From assembly GCF_900452865.1 (NCBI RefSeq), contig NZ_UGOZ01000001.1, positions 2,170,001-2,234,000 on the forward strand: a stretch of 64,000 nt of DNA. The letters run 5' to 3'. The notes beneath the pieces are model-generated. The model did not search any database and was not told the origin of the DNA. It saw nothing but the letters and a program-made list of their open reading frames with translations. Numbering within the stretch: position 1 is the stretch's first letter; every line of letters begins with the position of its first letter. This stretch comes from Legionella taurinensis (GTDB lineage: Bacteria > Pseudomonadota > Gammaproteobacteria > Legionellales > Legionellaceae). Position numbers and translations under genes: made by a program. This document shows positions 10,238-19,515 of the stretch, in pieces.

Positions 10238-10915
10238 ATGAATAGAGACAACATGACTGTTATCAGTCAACGCAGCGAGTCGGTACTTGCAACCAATAAA
10301 GTATTACGCAACACCTATCTCCTGCTGGGGATGACCTTTTTATTCAGCTGTTTTACAGCTTACCTTTCTTTTGCCTTTCAGGCGCCGCCACTTAACGTTT
10401 TTGTTATGCTGATTGGTGTTTATGGGTTGATGTTCTTAACTCAGGCCTTACGCAACAGTCCTTTTGGCATTCTGGCGGTTTTTGCCTTTACCGGTTTTCT
10501 GGGATACACCTTAGGCCCGATTCTTAACTTCTACATTGCCAATTTTTCCAATGGGCATCAAATCATTACCACCGCTTTAGGCGGTACCGGTATGATTTTC
10601 TTTGCCTTGTCCGGTTACGCCTTGACCACCCGAAAAGACTTCAGCTTCTTAGCCGGTTTTCTTTTCATTGGTACAATGGTCGCCGTATTGGCCATGATTG
10701 CCGGTATTTTCTTTAACATGCCTGCGCTGCAGTTAACTATCTCTGCCGTATTCATGCTGCTGGCTTCAGGATTGATTCTGTTCCAAACCAGTGAAATCAT
10801 TCACGGGGGCGAAACCAATTACATCTCTGCCACCGTCAGTCTGTTCGTATCCATCTACAACCTGTTCGTCAGCCTGCTCCAGTTACTGGGTGCTTTCTCT
10901 GGCGACCGCGATTAA
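10238..10915 (+). CDS. Bax inhibitor-1/YccA family membrane protein
   Basis: A 225-residue integral membrane protein with seven hydrophobic segments after a short polar N-terminus. It belongs to the BI-1/YccA/YbhL family, whose bacterial members are inner-membrane proteins; E. coli YccA modulates FtsH. The C-terminal signature (YISATVSLFVSIYNLFVSLL) is well preserved. ATG 10238 has GGAG nine bases upstream. A terminator follows at once, so it is a single-gene unit. The 178 bases between it and the divergent hydrolase hold their promoters, but no strong -35/-10 pair stands out. Confidence 0.93.
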   Translation: MNRDNMTVISQRSESVLATNKVLRNTYLLLGMTFLFSCFTAYLSFAFQAPPLNVFVMLIGVYGLMFLTQALRNSPFGILAVFAFTGFLGYTLGPILNFYIANFSNGHQIITTALGGTGMIFFALSGYALTTRKDFSFLAGFLFIGTMVAVLAMIAGIFFNMPALQLTISAVFMLLASGLILFQTSEIIHGGETNYISATVSLFVSIYNLFVSLLQLLGAFSGDRD

Positions 10916-10933
10916 CAACCGTCTCCTCACCTG

Positions 10934-10961
10934 AATCCCGGGATGCTTCCGGGATTTTTTT
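10934..10961 (+). terminator. Rho-independent terminator
   Basis: AATCCCGG (10934-10941) pairs with CCGGGATT (10949-10956) over a 7-base loop and runs into a T tract. It ends the Bax-inhibitor-1 gene. Confidence 0.9.
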
Positions 10962-10992
10962 CTCTTTTATTACTATAAAGGATAAATCAATA

Positions 10993-11066
10993 AATATACC
11001 CTTAAGGGTATATTCCATCTTTATACCCTTCGGGGTATATATTGACTTTATACCCTATTGGGTATA
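10993..11066 (+). promoter_or_regulatory. Three palindromic HipB-type operators
   Basis: Three copies of TATACCC-N4-GGGTATA stand in a row. The first is a 22-base perfect palindrome (10993-11014), the second lies at 11022-11039, the third at 11049-11066. Their centres are exactly 27 bases apart. The third occupies the spacer of the hip promoter and the second abuts its -35 box. E. coli HipB binds TATCC-N8-GGATA operators ahead of hipBA, so autorepression by the HipB encoded just downstream is the natural reading; that these sites bind it is inference. Confidence 0.85.
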
Positions 11067-11070
11067 TATT
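11042..11070 (+). promoter_or_regulatory. hipBA promoter
   Basis: -35 TTGACT (11042-11047), a 17-base spacer and -10 TATATT (11065-11070) form a near-consensus sigma-70 promoter. The spacer contains the third operator palindrome, so bound repressor would exclude RNA polymerase. The start codon of hipB is about 30 bases downstream with no strong ribosome-binding site. Confidence 0.75.
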
Positions 11071-11100
11071 AATACTATCCCTTTCAAGTACAATCATCCT

Positions 11101-11343
11101 ATGAACACCAATGAACTGGCCATCCTGCTTAGGGATCAACGCAAAAAACTTCAATTAACGCAAAAAGAGATGGGCGAACGAGTCGGTCTTAAACAAAAAA
11201 CAATCTCCGCCCTGGAAAATAACCCCGAGAATGCGAGCATCCGTACATTGCAAAGGGTATTGGCAGCACTGGAAATGGACATGCAGCTGACGCCTAAAAA
11301 TGCCGCGGACGAAACAAAAATGCAATGGGATAACGAATGGTAA
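11101..11343 (+). CDS. hipB: HipB-type antitoxin, XRE-family repressor
   Basis: An 80-residue protein that is almost entirely a helix-turn-helix of the Cro/C1 (XRE) type (residues 10-60: RDQRKKLQLTQKEMGERVGL, then KTISALENNP). This is the size and layout of HipB, the antitoxin that dimerises, binds operator DNA and holds HipA. The last codons overlap the hipA start by 7 bases, so the two are translationally coupled. The three palindromes upstream are the likely binding sites. The stretch from 10980 to 12659 is visibly more AT-rich than its neighbours, which fits horizontal acquisition. Confidence 0.92.
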   Translation: MNTNELAILLRDQRKKLQLTQKEMGERVGLKQKTISALENNPENASIRTLQRVLAALEMDMQLTPKNAADETKMQWDNEW

Positions 11344-12659
11344 AAAAAAACCTGGTGCTGCATGTGCTGATGAATGGTCTCCTGATTGGAGAGCTTGAAA
11401 AAACAAATCAGGGTGCATTGAAATTCAGCTATAGTCCCACCTGGTTAAACTACCCCGGTGCACGCCCCCTGTCTCTTTCGCTACCTCTTACAGAGCAGGC
11501 CTACAGGGGTGATGTTGTTTATAATTTTTTTGATAACCTACTCCCGGATAACCAACAACTCCGTACAAGAATTCAGGCCCGCTTTCAAATAGCAACCAAT
11601 CAACCCTTTGACTTACTGGCCAGCATCGGGAGAGATTGCGTAGGCGCTATCCAGTTGGTGTCAGGGCCCGTACCGTTGTTTGAAAAAACAATTAAATACA
11701 ACCCCTTAAGCGAGAGTAAAATCGCATCTATCCTACGCAACTATCAGATAAATCCCTTAGGTATGAGTCGAGAAGATGAGAGCTTTCGTATTTCCATCGC
11801 AGGTGCGCAGGAAAAAGCTGCTTTTTTATTCTACAACCAGCAATGGTGTGAGCCACTTCAAGAAACACCCACGACCCATATTTTTAAATTACCCATTGGC
11901 TTTATTGCTCATCAGCAAATGGATTTAAGGGACAGTTGTGAAAATGAGTGGCTTTGCGCTCAGCTTGCCAAAGCCTACGGTTTGCCCGTAGCGGATTGTG
12001 ACATTTTATATTTTGAGGATGTCAAAGTGCTATCGGTAACGCGCTTTGATCGACGTTTATCCAGCGATAAACGCTGGATTATGAGATTACCGCAAGAGGA
12101 TATGTGCCAGGCATTAGGTATTTCAAATAATCTTAAATATCAGTCAGATGGAGGTCCAGGCATAAAAGACATCATGGATTTACTGCTGGGTTCCAGTCAT
12201 GCACTCGACGATCGTGATATGTTTTTTCGAGCCCAGATTTTCTTTTGGTTAATCGCCGGTATCGATGGGCATGCTAAAAATTTCAGCCTGCATATTGAAC
12301 CCGAAGGGAAATATCGCCTAACCCCGCTTTATGACATCATGTCGGCTTATCCACTCATTACTAAAAAACAACTGCAAAAACAAAAAATAAAAATGGCGAT
12401 GGCCCTTAAAGGAAAAAATAATCATTACCATTGGCATACCATGCAAAGCAGGCATTTTTTAGAGACTGCACACGCTGTGAATTACTCTGTAGAAAGAGCT
12501 GAGCAATTACTTGATGACATGTTGGAAAAAACGGATAAAGTGATCGAGGTTGTTTCTAAACAACTTCCGGCCACATTCCCTGCAACTATTTCTGAACCAA
12601 TTCTAACTGGATTGCACAAAGCAAAACAAAAATTAAGCAACCTGCTGCCAACAGAGTAA
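11337..12659 (+). CDS. hipA: HipA-type Ser/Thr kinase toxin
   Basis: At 440 residues this matches the length of E. coli HipA, a kinase that phosphorylates glutamyl-tRNA synthetase and induces dormancy. The regulatory serine loop is present (Ser153 in FRISIAGAQEK, aligned with Ser150 of E. coli). Also present are the catalytic Asp310 in IDGHAKNFSL and the metal-binding Asp333 in PLYDIMSAYP. All key residues appear intact, so the toxin should be active. It overlaps hipB by 7 bases. The full-length N-terminal subdomain distinguishes it from split HipBST systems. The frame ends 1 base before the convergent korB stop. Confidence 0.94.
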   Translation: MVKKNLVLHVLMNGLLIGELEKTNQGALKFSYSPTWLNYPGARPLSLSLPLTEQAYRGDVVYNFFDNLLPDNQQLRTRIQARFQIATNQPFDLLASIGRDCVGAIQLVSGPVPLFEKTIKYNPLSESKIASILRNYQINPLGMSREDESFRISIAGAQEKAAFLFYNQQWCEPLQETPTTHIFKLPIGFIAHQQMDLRDSCENEWLCAQLAKAYGLPVADCDILYFEDVKVLSVTRFDRRLSSDKRWIMRLPQEDMCQALGISNNLKYQSDGGPGIKDIMDLLLGSSHALDDRDMFFRAQIFFWLIAGIDGHAKNFSLHIEPEGKYRLTPLYDIMSAYPLITKKQLQKQKIKMAMALKGKNNHYHWHTMQSRHFLETAHAVNYSVERAEQLLDDMLEKTDKVIEVVSKQLPATFPATISEPILTGLHKAKQKLSNLLPTE

Positions 12660-12660
12660 C

Positions 12661-13629
12661 TCAACTCTGCTGCCAACTGGCTTTAGCCCTAAAGAGGTCA
12701 TGCAAATCCGCCGTGGTTTTACTTATGGGTTTGCAAAGGTTAAAGCAGGCTTTTGGTTGCTGATAATAGACACCTAAGGGAACAGGATACTCCGGGAAGT
12801 GCAGACGGGCTAGGCGCATGGCCGCCATTAAATTAGCGGGATCGTGAATGGCCGCGGTCTTTTCATCCCTGGCCGCAAGGTGCAAGTCATCCCCCTGCAG
12901 GGTCAGCGCCTTGTCTTTGTCTAAGCCAAAAAGCAAGGGTTGGCCTTCTTCCAGTTGCAGCGTTTTATCTGCACGGTTGGCTTTTAAAGCAAAGGCATCA
13001 AAGGCGCCATTATTGAAAATGTTGCAATCCTGATAAATTTCAACGAAAGAACAACCGGGGTGTTCATACGCTTTCTTCAATACCGATGCCAGGTGATTGG
13101 GGTCTTTATCCACAGCCCTCGCCACAAAACCGGCACCGGCGGCAAGCGCCAGCATCAGAGGATTGATGGGCTCATTGCTCACCCCCTGAGGAGAGGTTTT
13201 AGTGACCTGCCCCTTCTGCGAGGTGGGTGAAAACTGCCCTTTGGTCAAACCATAGACCTGATTATTAAACAACAGGATATTGACGTTGACATTGCGCCGC
13301 AAACAATGAATCAAATGATTGCCGCCGATGCTTAAGGCATCCCCGTCACCGGTAATCACCCAGACAGTCAAATCCTCCCGCATGGCTTTTAACCCGGTGG
13401 CAACCGCTGTGGCCCGTCCATGAATCGTGTGGAAGCCATAAGCATTCATGTAATACGGCAGTCGTCCGGCGCATCCGATGCCGGAGACGAAAACGTGTTG
13501 CTCCGGCGGCAGCCCCAGCTCCGGCAAAACACGTTGCAGTGCGGCTAAAATCGCGTAATCACCGCACCCGGGGCACCAGCGGACTTCGGTCGCATTGGCA
13601 AAATCGTCACGCTTGTAGGTGTTGTTCAT
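12661..13629 (-). CDS. korB: 2-oxoacid:ferredoxin oxidoreductase, beta subunit
   Basis: A 322-residue subunit carrying thiamine diphosphate and a [4Fe-4S] cluster. The Cys-x-x-Cys of WCPGCGDY near residue 20, the Cys of GIGCAGRLP near 52, and a later Cys in YQDCNIF supply cluster ligands. The TPP/Mg motif is GDGDALSIGGNHLIH followed by LFNNQVYGLTKGQFSPTS. With the alpha subunit it oxidatively decarboxylates a 2-oxoacid, probably 2-oxoglutarate, to the acyl-CoA and reduces ferredoxin. It overlaps the korA stop by 23 bases, so coexpression is near certain. The substrate is judged from similarity to KorB rather than from a diagnostic residue. Confidence 0.92.
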   Translation of the reverse strand: MNNTYKRDDFANATEVRWCPGCGDYAILAALQRVLPELGLPPEQHVFVSGIGCAGRLPYYMNAYGFHTIHGRATAVATGLKAMREDLTVWVITGDGDALSIGGNHLIHCLRRNVNVNILLFNNQVYGLTKGQFSPTSQKGQVTKTSPQGVSNEPINPLMLALAAGAGFVARAVDKDPNHLASVLKKAYEHPGCSFVEIYQDCNIFNNGAFDAFALKANRADKTLQLEEGQPLLFGLDKDKALTLQGDDLHLAARDEKTAAIHDPANLMAAMRLARLHFPEYPVPLGVYYQQPKACFNLCKPISKTTADLHDLFRAKASWQQS

Positions 13630-15430
13630 GTTCGCATTCCACTTTAACCGCGTTAATCAGGGTGCTTACCGCAAAAGGCTGGCCATTGCACTGGGTAACG
13701 GCTTTGGCGTCCACCAAATAATCGGCTCGTAAAATCTGGCAAAGCTGGCCGGAATTAAGTTCCGCGACCAGCACTTTTCTAAAACGTTTGAGCAGGAGAC
13801 CTAACTTTTCAGGCAAGGGATTTAAATGGCGCAAATGCAGAAAGGCCAGTTTCACCCCCTCTTCATTGCAACGCTCAACAGCCGCTTTCAGGCTGCCATA
13901 AGTGCTCCCCCACCCCACCAACAGGACCTCGGCATCGCTGGCTCCCTCCAGGACAAGAGCTGGGTACTCTTTCGCAATACGCGCTATTTTGTCGGCACGC
14001 AAGGCGACCATCTTCTGATGATTGTCCGCGTCATAGCTGACTTTGCCCTCTTCGCCCTGTTTTTCAAGGCCGCCGATCTGGTGAATGAATCCCGGCGTCC
14101 CCGGCCTATTCCAACTGCGGGCAAGGTATTCATCCCGGGCATAGGGTTGGGTTGAGCGGTTGAAGGCGACAGCAGGCATGGCCAGCGATTCCACCGCTGG
14201 AATTTTCCAGGGTTCTGCCGCATTGGCTAAATAGGCGTCCATCAGCACAATGACCGGGGTCATGTAACGAATGGCCAGATGAAACGCTTCAATGATGGTA
14301 TTAAAACAATCCGCTGGGGACTGAGCGGCAATGACGGGCAAGGGCGCCTCGCCATGCCGACCATAAAAGGCCTGACGCAGATCACTCTGACCGGTTTTCG
14401 TCGGCAAGCCCGTGGAGGCACCGGCGCGCTGCACATCAATTAAGACCAGAGGCAGCTCCGTCATGACCGCCAGGCCTAAGCTTTCGCTTTTTAAATCAAG
14501 TCCAGGACCCGAGGTGCAAGTCAGCGCCAGACAGCCGCCGTATGCGGCACCCAAGCAGGCGCAAATGGCAGCAATCTCATCCTCAGCCTGCAATAATTGC
14601 ACGCCATACTCGCTCAGTCTTGCGCATTCATGCAAAATCGCGGAGGCGGGTGTAATGGGGTAACCGGAGACCAGTAAGGGCGTTTGCGTTTGTACCGCCA
14701 GCGTCGCTAATGCAAGCCCAACGGCTTCAACGCCGGTAATCTGCCGGTAATCGCCTTGAGAACGCTCGATGTGCCCCAGCATAAAATGCTGGCGCGACAG
14801 CTCCAGGGTCATGGCATAGTTATAGCCTGCCATCAGGGTCAATTCATTGGCCTTTGCAATCACCGCATTGTGTTTAAATTTCCTGTGAATGAAACTCAGG
14901 CAATTGGCCGTGGGGAGATCAAACAACCACAGCACCAGCCCCAGGACATAAAAATTCTTCGCTTTTTTTGCCTGGGCATGATTAATATCGAGGCCGGCAA
15001 CCGCTTCCAGTGTCTGGGTAATCAGGGGCAGGCTGACAACCTGGTACTGATCACTCACCGGCGTGAGGAAATCACTGCTCATGCCTGCCTTTTGCCAGTC
15101 TTTTTCAGTGAAACTGTCTTCATTGATAATCAACAGACCGCCATGATTTAAATACTGCAGGGAATTTTTTAAGGCCGCCGGGTTAAGCGCCACCAGCACA
15201 TCCAAACTTTCCCCTGCCGTGAAAATGGCCTGTTCGGCCATGGCCAGTTGAAAGCCGGAGACGCCCGCCACCGTGCCGGCCGGAGCGCGAATTTCGGCCG
15301 GGAAATCCGGCATGGTGCGTACATCGCGCCCCGTTAAGGCCGCGGTGATGGTGAGCTGTTCACCCAATAACTGAACCCCGTCACCGGAGTCCCCGGTCAA
15401 TCGAATTACAATTGCGTCATTTTTCGCCAT
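13607..15430 (-). CDS. korA: 2-oxoacid:ferredoxin oxidoreductase, fused gamma-alpha subunit
   Basis: A 607-residue fusion. The N-terminal 190 residues are the gamma domain ([18 protein letters not shown]), and the rest is the alpha domain with its pyrimidine-binding region ([18 protein letters not shown], then [18 protein letters not shown]). This gamma-alpha arrangement is the usual two-subunit KorAB form. It overlaps the start region of korB downstream and the pdxJ stop upstream (14 bases), so pdxJ-korA-korB are probably one transcript. In aerobic bacteria such enzymes can replace or supplement 2-oxoglutarate dehydrogenase. Confidence 0.92.
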   Translation of the reverse strand: MAKNDAIVIRLTGDSGDGVQLLGEQLTITAALTGRDVRTMPDFPAEIRAPAGTVAGVSGFQLAMAEQAIFTAGESLDVLVALNPAALKNSLQYLNHGGLLIINEDSFTEKDWQKAGMSSDFLTPVSDQYQVVSLPLITQTLEAVAGLDINHAQAKKAKNFYVLGLVLWLFDLPTANCLSFIHRKFKHNAVIAKANELTLMAGYNYAMTLELSRQHFMLGHIERSQGDYRQITGVEAVGLALATLAVQTQTPLLVSGYPITPASAILHECARLSEYGVQLLQAEDEIAAICACLGAAYGGCLALTCTSGPGLDLKSESLGLAVMTELPLVLIDVQRAGASTGLPTKTGQSDLRQAFYGRHGEAPLPVIAAQSPADCFNTIIEAFHLAIRYMTPVIVLMDAYLANAAEPWKIPAVESLAMPAVAFNRSTQPYARDEYLARSWNRPGTPGFIHQIGGLEKQGEEGKVSYDADNHQKMVALRADKIARIAKEYPALVLEGASDAEVLLVGWGSTYGSLKAAVERCNEEGVKLAFLHLRHLNPLPEKLGLLLKRFRKVLVAELNSGQLCQILRADYLVDAKAVTQCNGQPFAVSTLINAVKVECEHEQHLQA

Positions 15431-16163
15431 AATGTCTTGCTTCCAGCATGAGCTGGCGCATGTGTCTCACCGCCTCCTTTAAACCACAGAACAAGGCACG
15501 AGCGATGATGGCATGGCCAATGTTTAATTCATGGAACTCCTGTATCGCCGCAATGGCCTGAACATTATGATAATGAAGACCATGCCCGGCATTCACAATT
15601 AAACCACGGCCCGCCGCATAGGTTGCGGCGTCTTTAATGCGTTGTAATTCCTGTTGACGTGCTTCGTCAGTGACCGCATCGGCATAACAGCCGGTATGGA
15701 TTTCAATCACTGGCGCCCCCACAGCCACCGCCGCGTCAATCTGGCGTATATCCGCGTCAATAAAAAGCGACACCTCGCTTCCCATGTTCTTAAGACGCTT
15801 GACTGCACGGCTAACGGCGTCGAAATGCGTCACGACATCCAATCCGCCTTCGGTGGTTAATTCCTCCCGTTTTTCAGGAACCAGGCAGCTGTGTTCAGGT
15901 AAAATTTCTTCCGCAAAATCAAGCATGGCGTCAGTGACGGCCAATTCAAGATTCATGCGGGTCTGCAACACCTGTTTAATCAGACGCACATCACGCGCCT
16001 GAATATGACGCAGATCTTCGCGCATGTGCAGCGTAATGCCATCGGCGCCGGCTTCTTCGGCATCCATTGCCGCCTGCACCGGGTCAGGATAACGTGTCCC
16101 TCGAGCCTGCCTTAAGGTAGCAATGTGGTCAATGTTGACGCCGAGCAGTATTTCTTTAGTCAT
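15417..16163 (-). CDS. pdxJ: Pyridoxine 5'-phosphate synthase PdxJ
   Basis: A 248-residue TIM-barrel enzyme that condenses 1-deoxyxylulose 5-phosphate with 3-amino-2-oxopropyl phosphate to make pyridoxine 5'-phosphate. Recognisable family segments are [16 protein letters not shown] at the N-terminus, [13 protein letters not shown] near residue 43, and [10 protein letters not shown] near 193. In most gammaproteobacteria pdxJ follows recO directly; here the 3.1-kb ankyrin gene lies between them on the opposite strand. The erythronate-4-phosphate dehydrogenase gene of the same pathway (pdxB) is at the far end of this window. Confidence 0.97.
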   Translation of the reverse strand: MTKEILLGVNIDHIATLRQARGTRYPDPVQAAMDAEEAGADGITLHMREDLRHIQARDVRLIKQVLQTRMNLELAVTDAMLDFAEEILPEHSCLVPEKREELTTEGGLDVVTHFDAVSRAVKRLKNMGSEVSLFIDADIRQIDAAVAVGAPVIEIHTGCYADAVTDEARQQELQRIKDAATYAAGRGLIVNAGHGLHYHNVQAIAAIQEFHELNIGHAIIARALFCGLKEAVRHMRQLMLEARHYGEK

Positions 16164-16299
16164 GGATCACCGTTTCAGTCAAAAACAAACTGCTGCAAAT
16201 TATGACGCCAAAACGCAATCTCATCCAGAGTATTTATGCGATTTGCATGCCAGAATTGGCAAAAAGAGAAAAAAAACCGCATCCATTTTGTTCACAGTT

Positions 16300-16332
16300 T
16301 TTAAGTATTTCTTAAGTTTAATTAATTATCAT
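16300..16332 (+). promoter_or_regulatory. Possible PmrA box and -10 element of the ankyrin gene
   Basis: TTTAAGTAT-TT-CTTAAGTTT (16300-16319) is a direct repeat with the TTAA cores 11 bases apart, as in the Legionella PmrA box consensus cTTAATATT-N2-cTTAATATT, though the repeats read TTAAG rather than TTAAT. A -10-like TATCAT (16327-16332) follows ten bases after the second core. The same ten-base gap is seen in the better match at 48456. Binding is inferred only. Confidence 0.45.
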
Positions 16333-16351
16333 GAGTATGATTTAACAGAAA

Positions 16352-19300
16352 ATGGTTTTTTCTATGCCCAAGCACTCGATAAATACCGGAAAGCCGCATC
16401 GCATCTCACAAATTGATATCGACCACGCCAACGGTCAATGCCATTTTATCGTTTCAGGCCCCAAGCTCAGCCCCGACATTAAACTGGATGAAATGCAAGC
16501 CGAAGTCATCGAACACCTTCAGCGGGTTTTTGGCGGTTTATATGACCCCAAGGCATTTAAAATTGAGTTTAAACCCACCAGAGTTGAGTTTCGCTACACA
16601 ATAACCAATAAGACAACCCTATTATTAGCCTTCTTAAAGCTCGCAAAATACTCTACCTACCTCAATAGGATAAACGAAGCCTGTATCAATGACATCCATC
16701 AATTCATAGCGTCTGAGCCGAAAAAAAAGCCCGCGAGCAATCCTGACATCGAATTTGAGACCGGGCTGCGTTCACAAAGGCACTTCCATGCACATGGCGA
16801 GGAATCGGACATCATCGAATACAAAAGCAAAAAATACCGGTTTTGCACCGGTAGCATTGATTTTGCAGCCACGGATTTTAAACGCGTCGCCTCAGTGGGC
16901 CATAATCGAGAAATCATTCTCCTCGATCCAGACAGTGACCAGATGCAGGAACTTTATCGGGCGTTTGAAAAACCCCTTACCAGCCTGGGGGAAAATCTAT
17001 CTCTGGAAGAGGTATTCAGCCTGGCCCGGCGCTTCTCGAATTATAAAATTGATAACACGGATTTTGACTGGGATACCAAAACCAGGAATACAGTCAAATT
17101 AGGTAAAGAGGAAAAGAGTTTACCTCTGTATACGCTTGAAGAAATCATTGAGCAACGAAAAGGGGTATGCCGGCATCATGCGCTGTTTACGGCCTTTTTA
17201 TTAGGGCAATACATTAAAAAACAGTCAATCGCGGATACGAGTATTCATCACTGCCGAGACAATTGGGTTCATCCCAGAAAAACAGAACCCGTCGCCCATA
17301 CCTGGGTAGTGTGCAAGCAAAACAATACGTTGTATTTAATTGACTCCATGTGGAATGTACAATTTAACCTGACAGATTACACAGATTATTCAAAAGCCTG
17401 CAAAGCCTACACGAAAGCAGTAATAAACCGCACCCTCAGCCGCGCCCATTTAAACCCTCCTGTCCAAGCGGAATTGGCACCGCCTCCGAAGCCTGCACTG
17501 GCCATGGAAGCCCCTAAAGATCCCGTCTCAGAAAAAACAAAGCAATTAAAAGATCAACTCGACTTGCTTGAAAAGGCAGATGGTGAGGTCATCAAGCGAT
17601 TGATCGCGCAAGGTGCCGATGTGAACGTACAGGGGAGTAAAGGGTGGACTGCCGCCCACTGTGCAGCCCGAAAAGATGATCGTCAGCTGATCCTGTTTCT
17701 TAAGGAAAAAAAGGCTGATTTTAATTTAAAATCAGCCAACAGACAGCGCTCCCCCCTTTTCTATGCTCAAAATCGTGACATGATTAAGCTCCTGGTGGAC
17801 TGTGGAGCCGATCCTTTTCAGGAAGATGGAACGCCGCAACAGGTTACCCCGTTACGTAAGCATGAAAAAATCATTTCAGCCGATGACTTATTGCGATGTG
17901 AAATTGATAAAGTGAATGGCGCCAACCTTGATCTAATCAAAAGGCTGATTGCAGCAGGTGCTGATGTCAATGCACAGGGCGAGGACACCGGCTGGACTGC
18001 TGCTCATTTGGCAGCCGATAAAAATGACGCCGCGCTGCTTCAATTGTTAATTGAGAAAAAGGCTGATTTTAATCTTAAATCAGGCAAACGCGGTCTTTCT
18101 CCACTCTTTTATGCACAAACCCCTGCAATGGTTCTGCAGCTTGTAACGAACGGAGCGAATCTTCTTCAGGAAGACGCAATCTCCACAACGACCCCTTTAA
18201 AAGAACTTTTGGAAAAGCGCATTGTTACAGCCGATGAACTCCTTAAAAATGAACTGGATAAGCAGAAAGCCGCTAACAGTGAGGTCATCAAGGCACTGGT
18301 TAAAGCTGGCGCCGATGTGAATACACAGGGTAAATCCGGTTGGACGGCTGTTCATTACGCAGCCCAGCGTGACGATGGCGATTTACTTCTCTTTTTAGTC
18401 AAAAAAAAGGCCAACCTGAATTTAAGATCCACTTCGCGTGGACGCTCCCCTCTTTTTTATGCCCATAAATCGCAAACCGCTGATTTCCTTATCGAACAAG
18501 GTGCCAATTTACTCCAGAAAGATAACACGGCCCTAACCGCGCTGCAGGCGCTGTTGGCCAGAAACATTTTTTCGGCTGATGAGCTGTTAAACAAGGAACT
18601 GGAAAAAAGACACCATGCCAATCCTGCGATCATCAAAGCCCTCATTGCGGCAGGAGCGACTATTAATTTACAGGGCGAAAAATCCGGCTGGACAGCGGTT
18701 CATTGTGCAACACAATGGGATGATGCGCCCTTAATCGAGTTTTTAATTGAAAGAAACGCTGACCTGAATCTCAAATCGACAACCAGTCAATCCTCCCCTT
18801 TATTTTATGCCCGCTCAGTCCGAGTCGTTGCGTTATTGTTAAATCACCAGGCCGATTACATGCAAGCCAATGTCAAGCAGCCTGCTTATCAGGCTCTGAT
18901 AGCCAAGCCTGCTTTAAACTCAACGAAAGTCAAACGGCTCCTGCTCTCCCATGAATTGAAAAAGACGGGGTTTAACTCTATCCGCCACGAATTTTTAGCT
19001 CAATGCACACCCCAAGACTATGCACCCCAAGTCAAATTACTCCATGCTCTGGGCTGCTTCATAGAAGACCAAATCCAGCGTCTGGGCGATCTCTCGCGTT
19101 TTACCAAGGGGAAAGACGATAAAACCACGTTGTATCGTTCACTGATGAATGAGATTCGGGATACTCTGGAAAAGGGGAAATTAGGCAACAATGACACGAT
19201 TAAGAATCTGCTTTATCAAGCGGCGACCATATCCCATCATCGGCGTTACCGCACCAGTAACAAAGCGGCCGCCTTTTTTTCAGCGGGATGTTACAAGGTG

Positions 19301-19501
19301 GAAGCGAAATCATGGGAACTCTACAAGGAATGGGTCAGCAGCTTCAATAAGGCAGACTCCGAAAATCCATTCCAGGACTTTCTGTCAGACAGTACGGCAA
19401 TTCGCAAAAACAGGTTAGCCATCACGCTTCCCAATGAACACGGCGGAGTGACTAAGGTCAACGGCTATGACGAGTATCGTTCAAAGAAACTCAAGCCTTG
19501 A
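16352..19501 (+). CDS. Transglutaminase-like/ankyrin-repeat protein, candidate Dot/Icm effector
   Basis: A 1049-residue soluble protein in three parts. Residues about 1-390 include a transglutaminase-like core: Cys273 in RKGVCRHHALF, His316 in VAHTWVV and Asp331 in YLIDSMWN, in the order and context of the papain-like Cys-His-Asp triad. Residues about 405-850 hold ankyrin repeats arranged as four modules of 115-117 residues (AGADVN, GWTA-H-AA and LFYA marks recur in each). The last 180 residues are mostly helical and unrecognised. No signal peptide or membrane segment is seen. Ankyrin proteins of this build are common among Legionella secreted effectors. The gene lies antiparallel between recO and pdxJ, which are normally adjacent. 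ATG 16364 is an alternative start. Confidence 0.85.
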   Translation: MVFSMPKHSINTGKPHRISQIDIDHANGQCHFIVSGPKLSPDIKLDEMQAEVIEHLQRVFGGLYDPKAFKIEFKPTRVEFRYTITNKTTLLLAFLKLAKYSTYLNRINEACINDIHQFIASEPKKKPASNPDIEFETGLRSQRHFHAHGEESDIIEYKSKKYRFCTGSIDFAATDFKRVASVGHNREIILLDPDSDQMQELYRAFEKPLTSLGENLSLEEVFSLARRFSNYKIDNTDFDWDTKTRNTVKLGKEEKSLPLYTLEEIIEQRKGVCRHHALFTAFLLGQYIKKQSIADTSIHHCRDNWVHPRKTEPVAHTWVVCKQNNTLYLIDSMWNVQFNLTDYTDYSKACKAYTKAVINRTLSRAHLNPPVQAELAPPPKPALAMEAPKDPVSEKTKQLKDQLDLLEKADGEVIKRLIAQGADVNVQGSKGWTAAHCAARKDDRQLILFLKEKKADFNLKSANRQRSPLFYAQNRDMIKLLVDCGADPFQEDGTPQQVTPLRKHEKIISADDLLRCEIDKVNGANLDLIKRLIAAGADVNAQGEDTGWTAAHLAADKNDAALLQLLIEKKADFNLKSGKRGLSPLFYAQTPAMVLQLVTNGANLLQEDAISTTTPLKELLEKRIVTADELLKNELDKQKAANSEVIKALVKAGADVNTQGKSGWTAVHYAAQRDDGDLLLFLVKKKANLNLRSTSRGRSPLFYAHKSQTADFLIEQGANLLQKDNTALTALQALLARNIFSADELLNKELEKRHHANPAIIKALIAAGATINLQGEKSGWTAVHCATQWDDAPLIEFLIERNADLNLKSTTSQSSPLFYARSVRVVALLLNHQADYMQANVKQPAYQALIAKPALNSTKVKRLLLSHELKKTGFNSIRHEFLAQCTPQDYAPQVKLLHALGCFIEDQIQRLGDLSRFTKGKDDKTTLYRSLMNEIRDTLEKGKLGNNDTIKNLLYQAATISHHRRYRTSNKAAAFFSAGCYKVEAKSWELYKEWVSSFNKADSENPFQDFLSDSTAIRKNRLAITLPNEHGGVTKVNGYDEYRSKKLKP

Positions 19502-19515
19502 CATTCAAGGGTCAT

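Noticed and set aside
11101-12659. HipBST-type split toxin
   Set aside because: The HipA here is full length with its own N-terminal subdomain, and there is no third gene.
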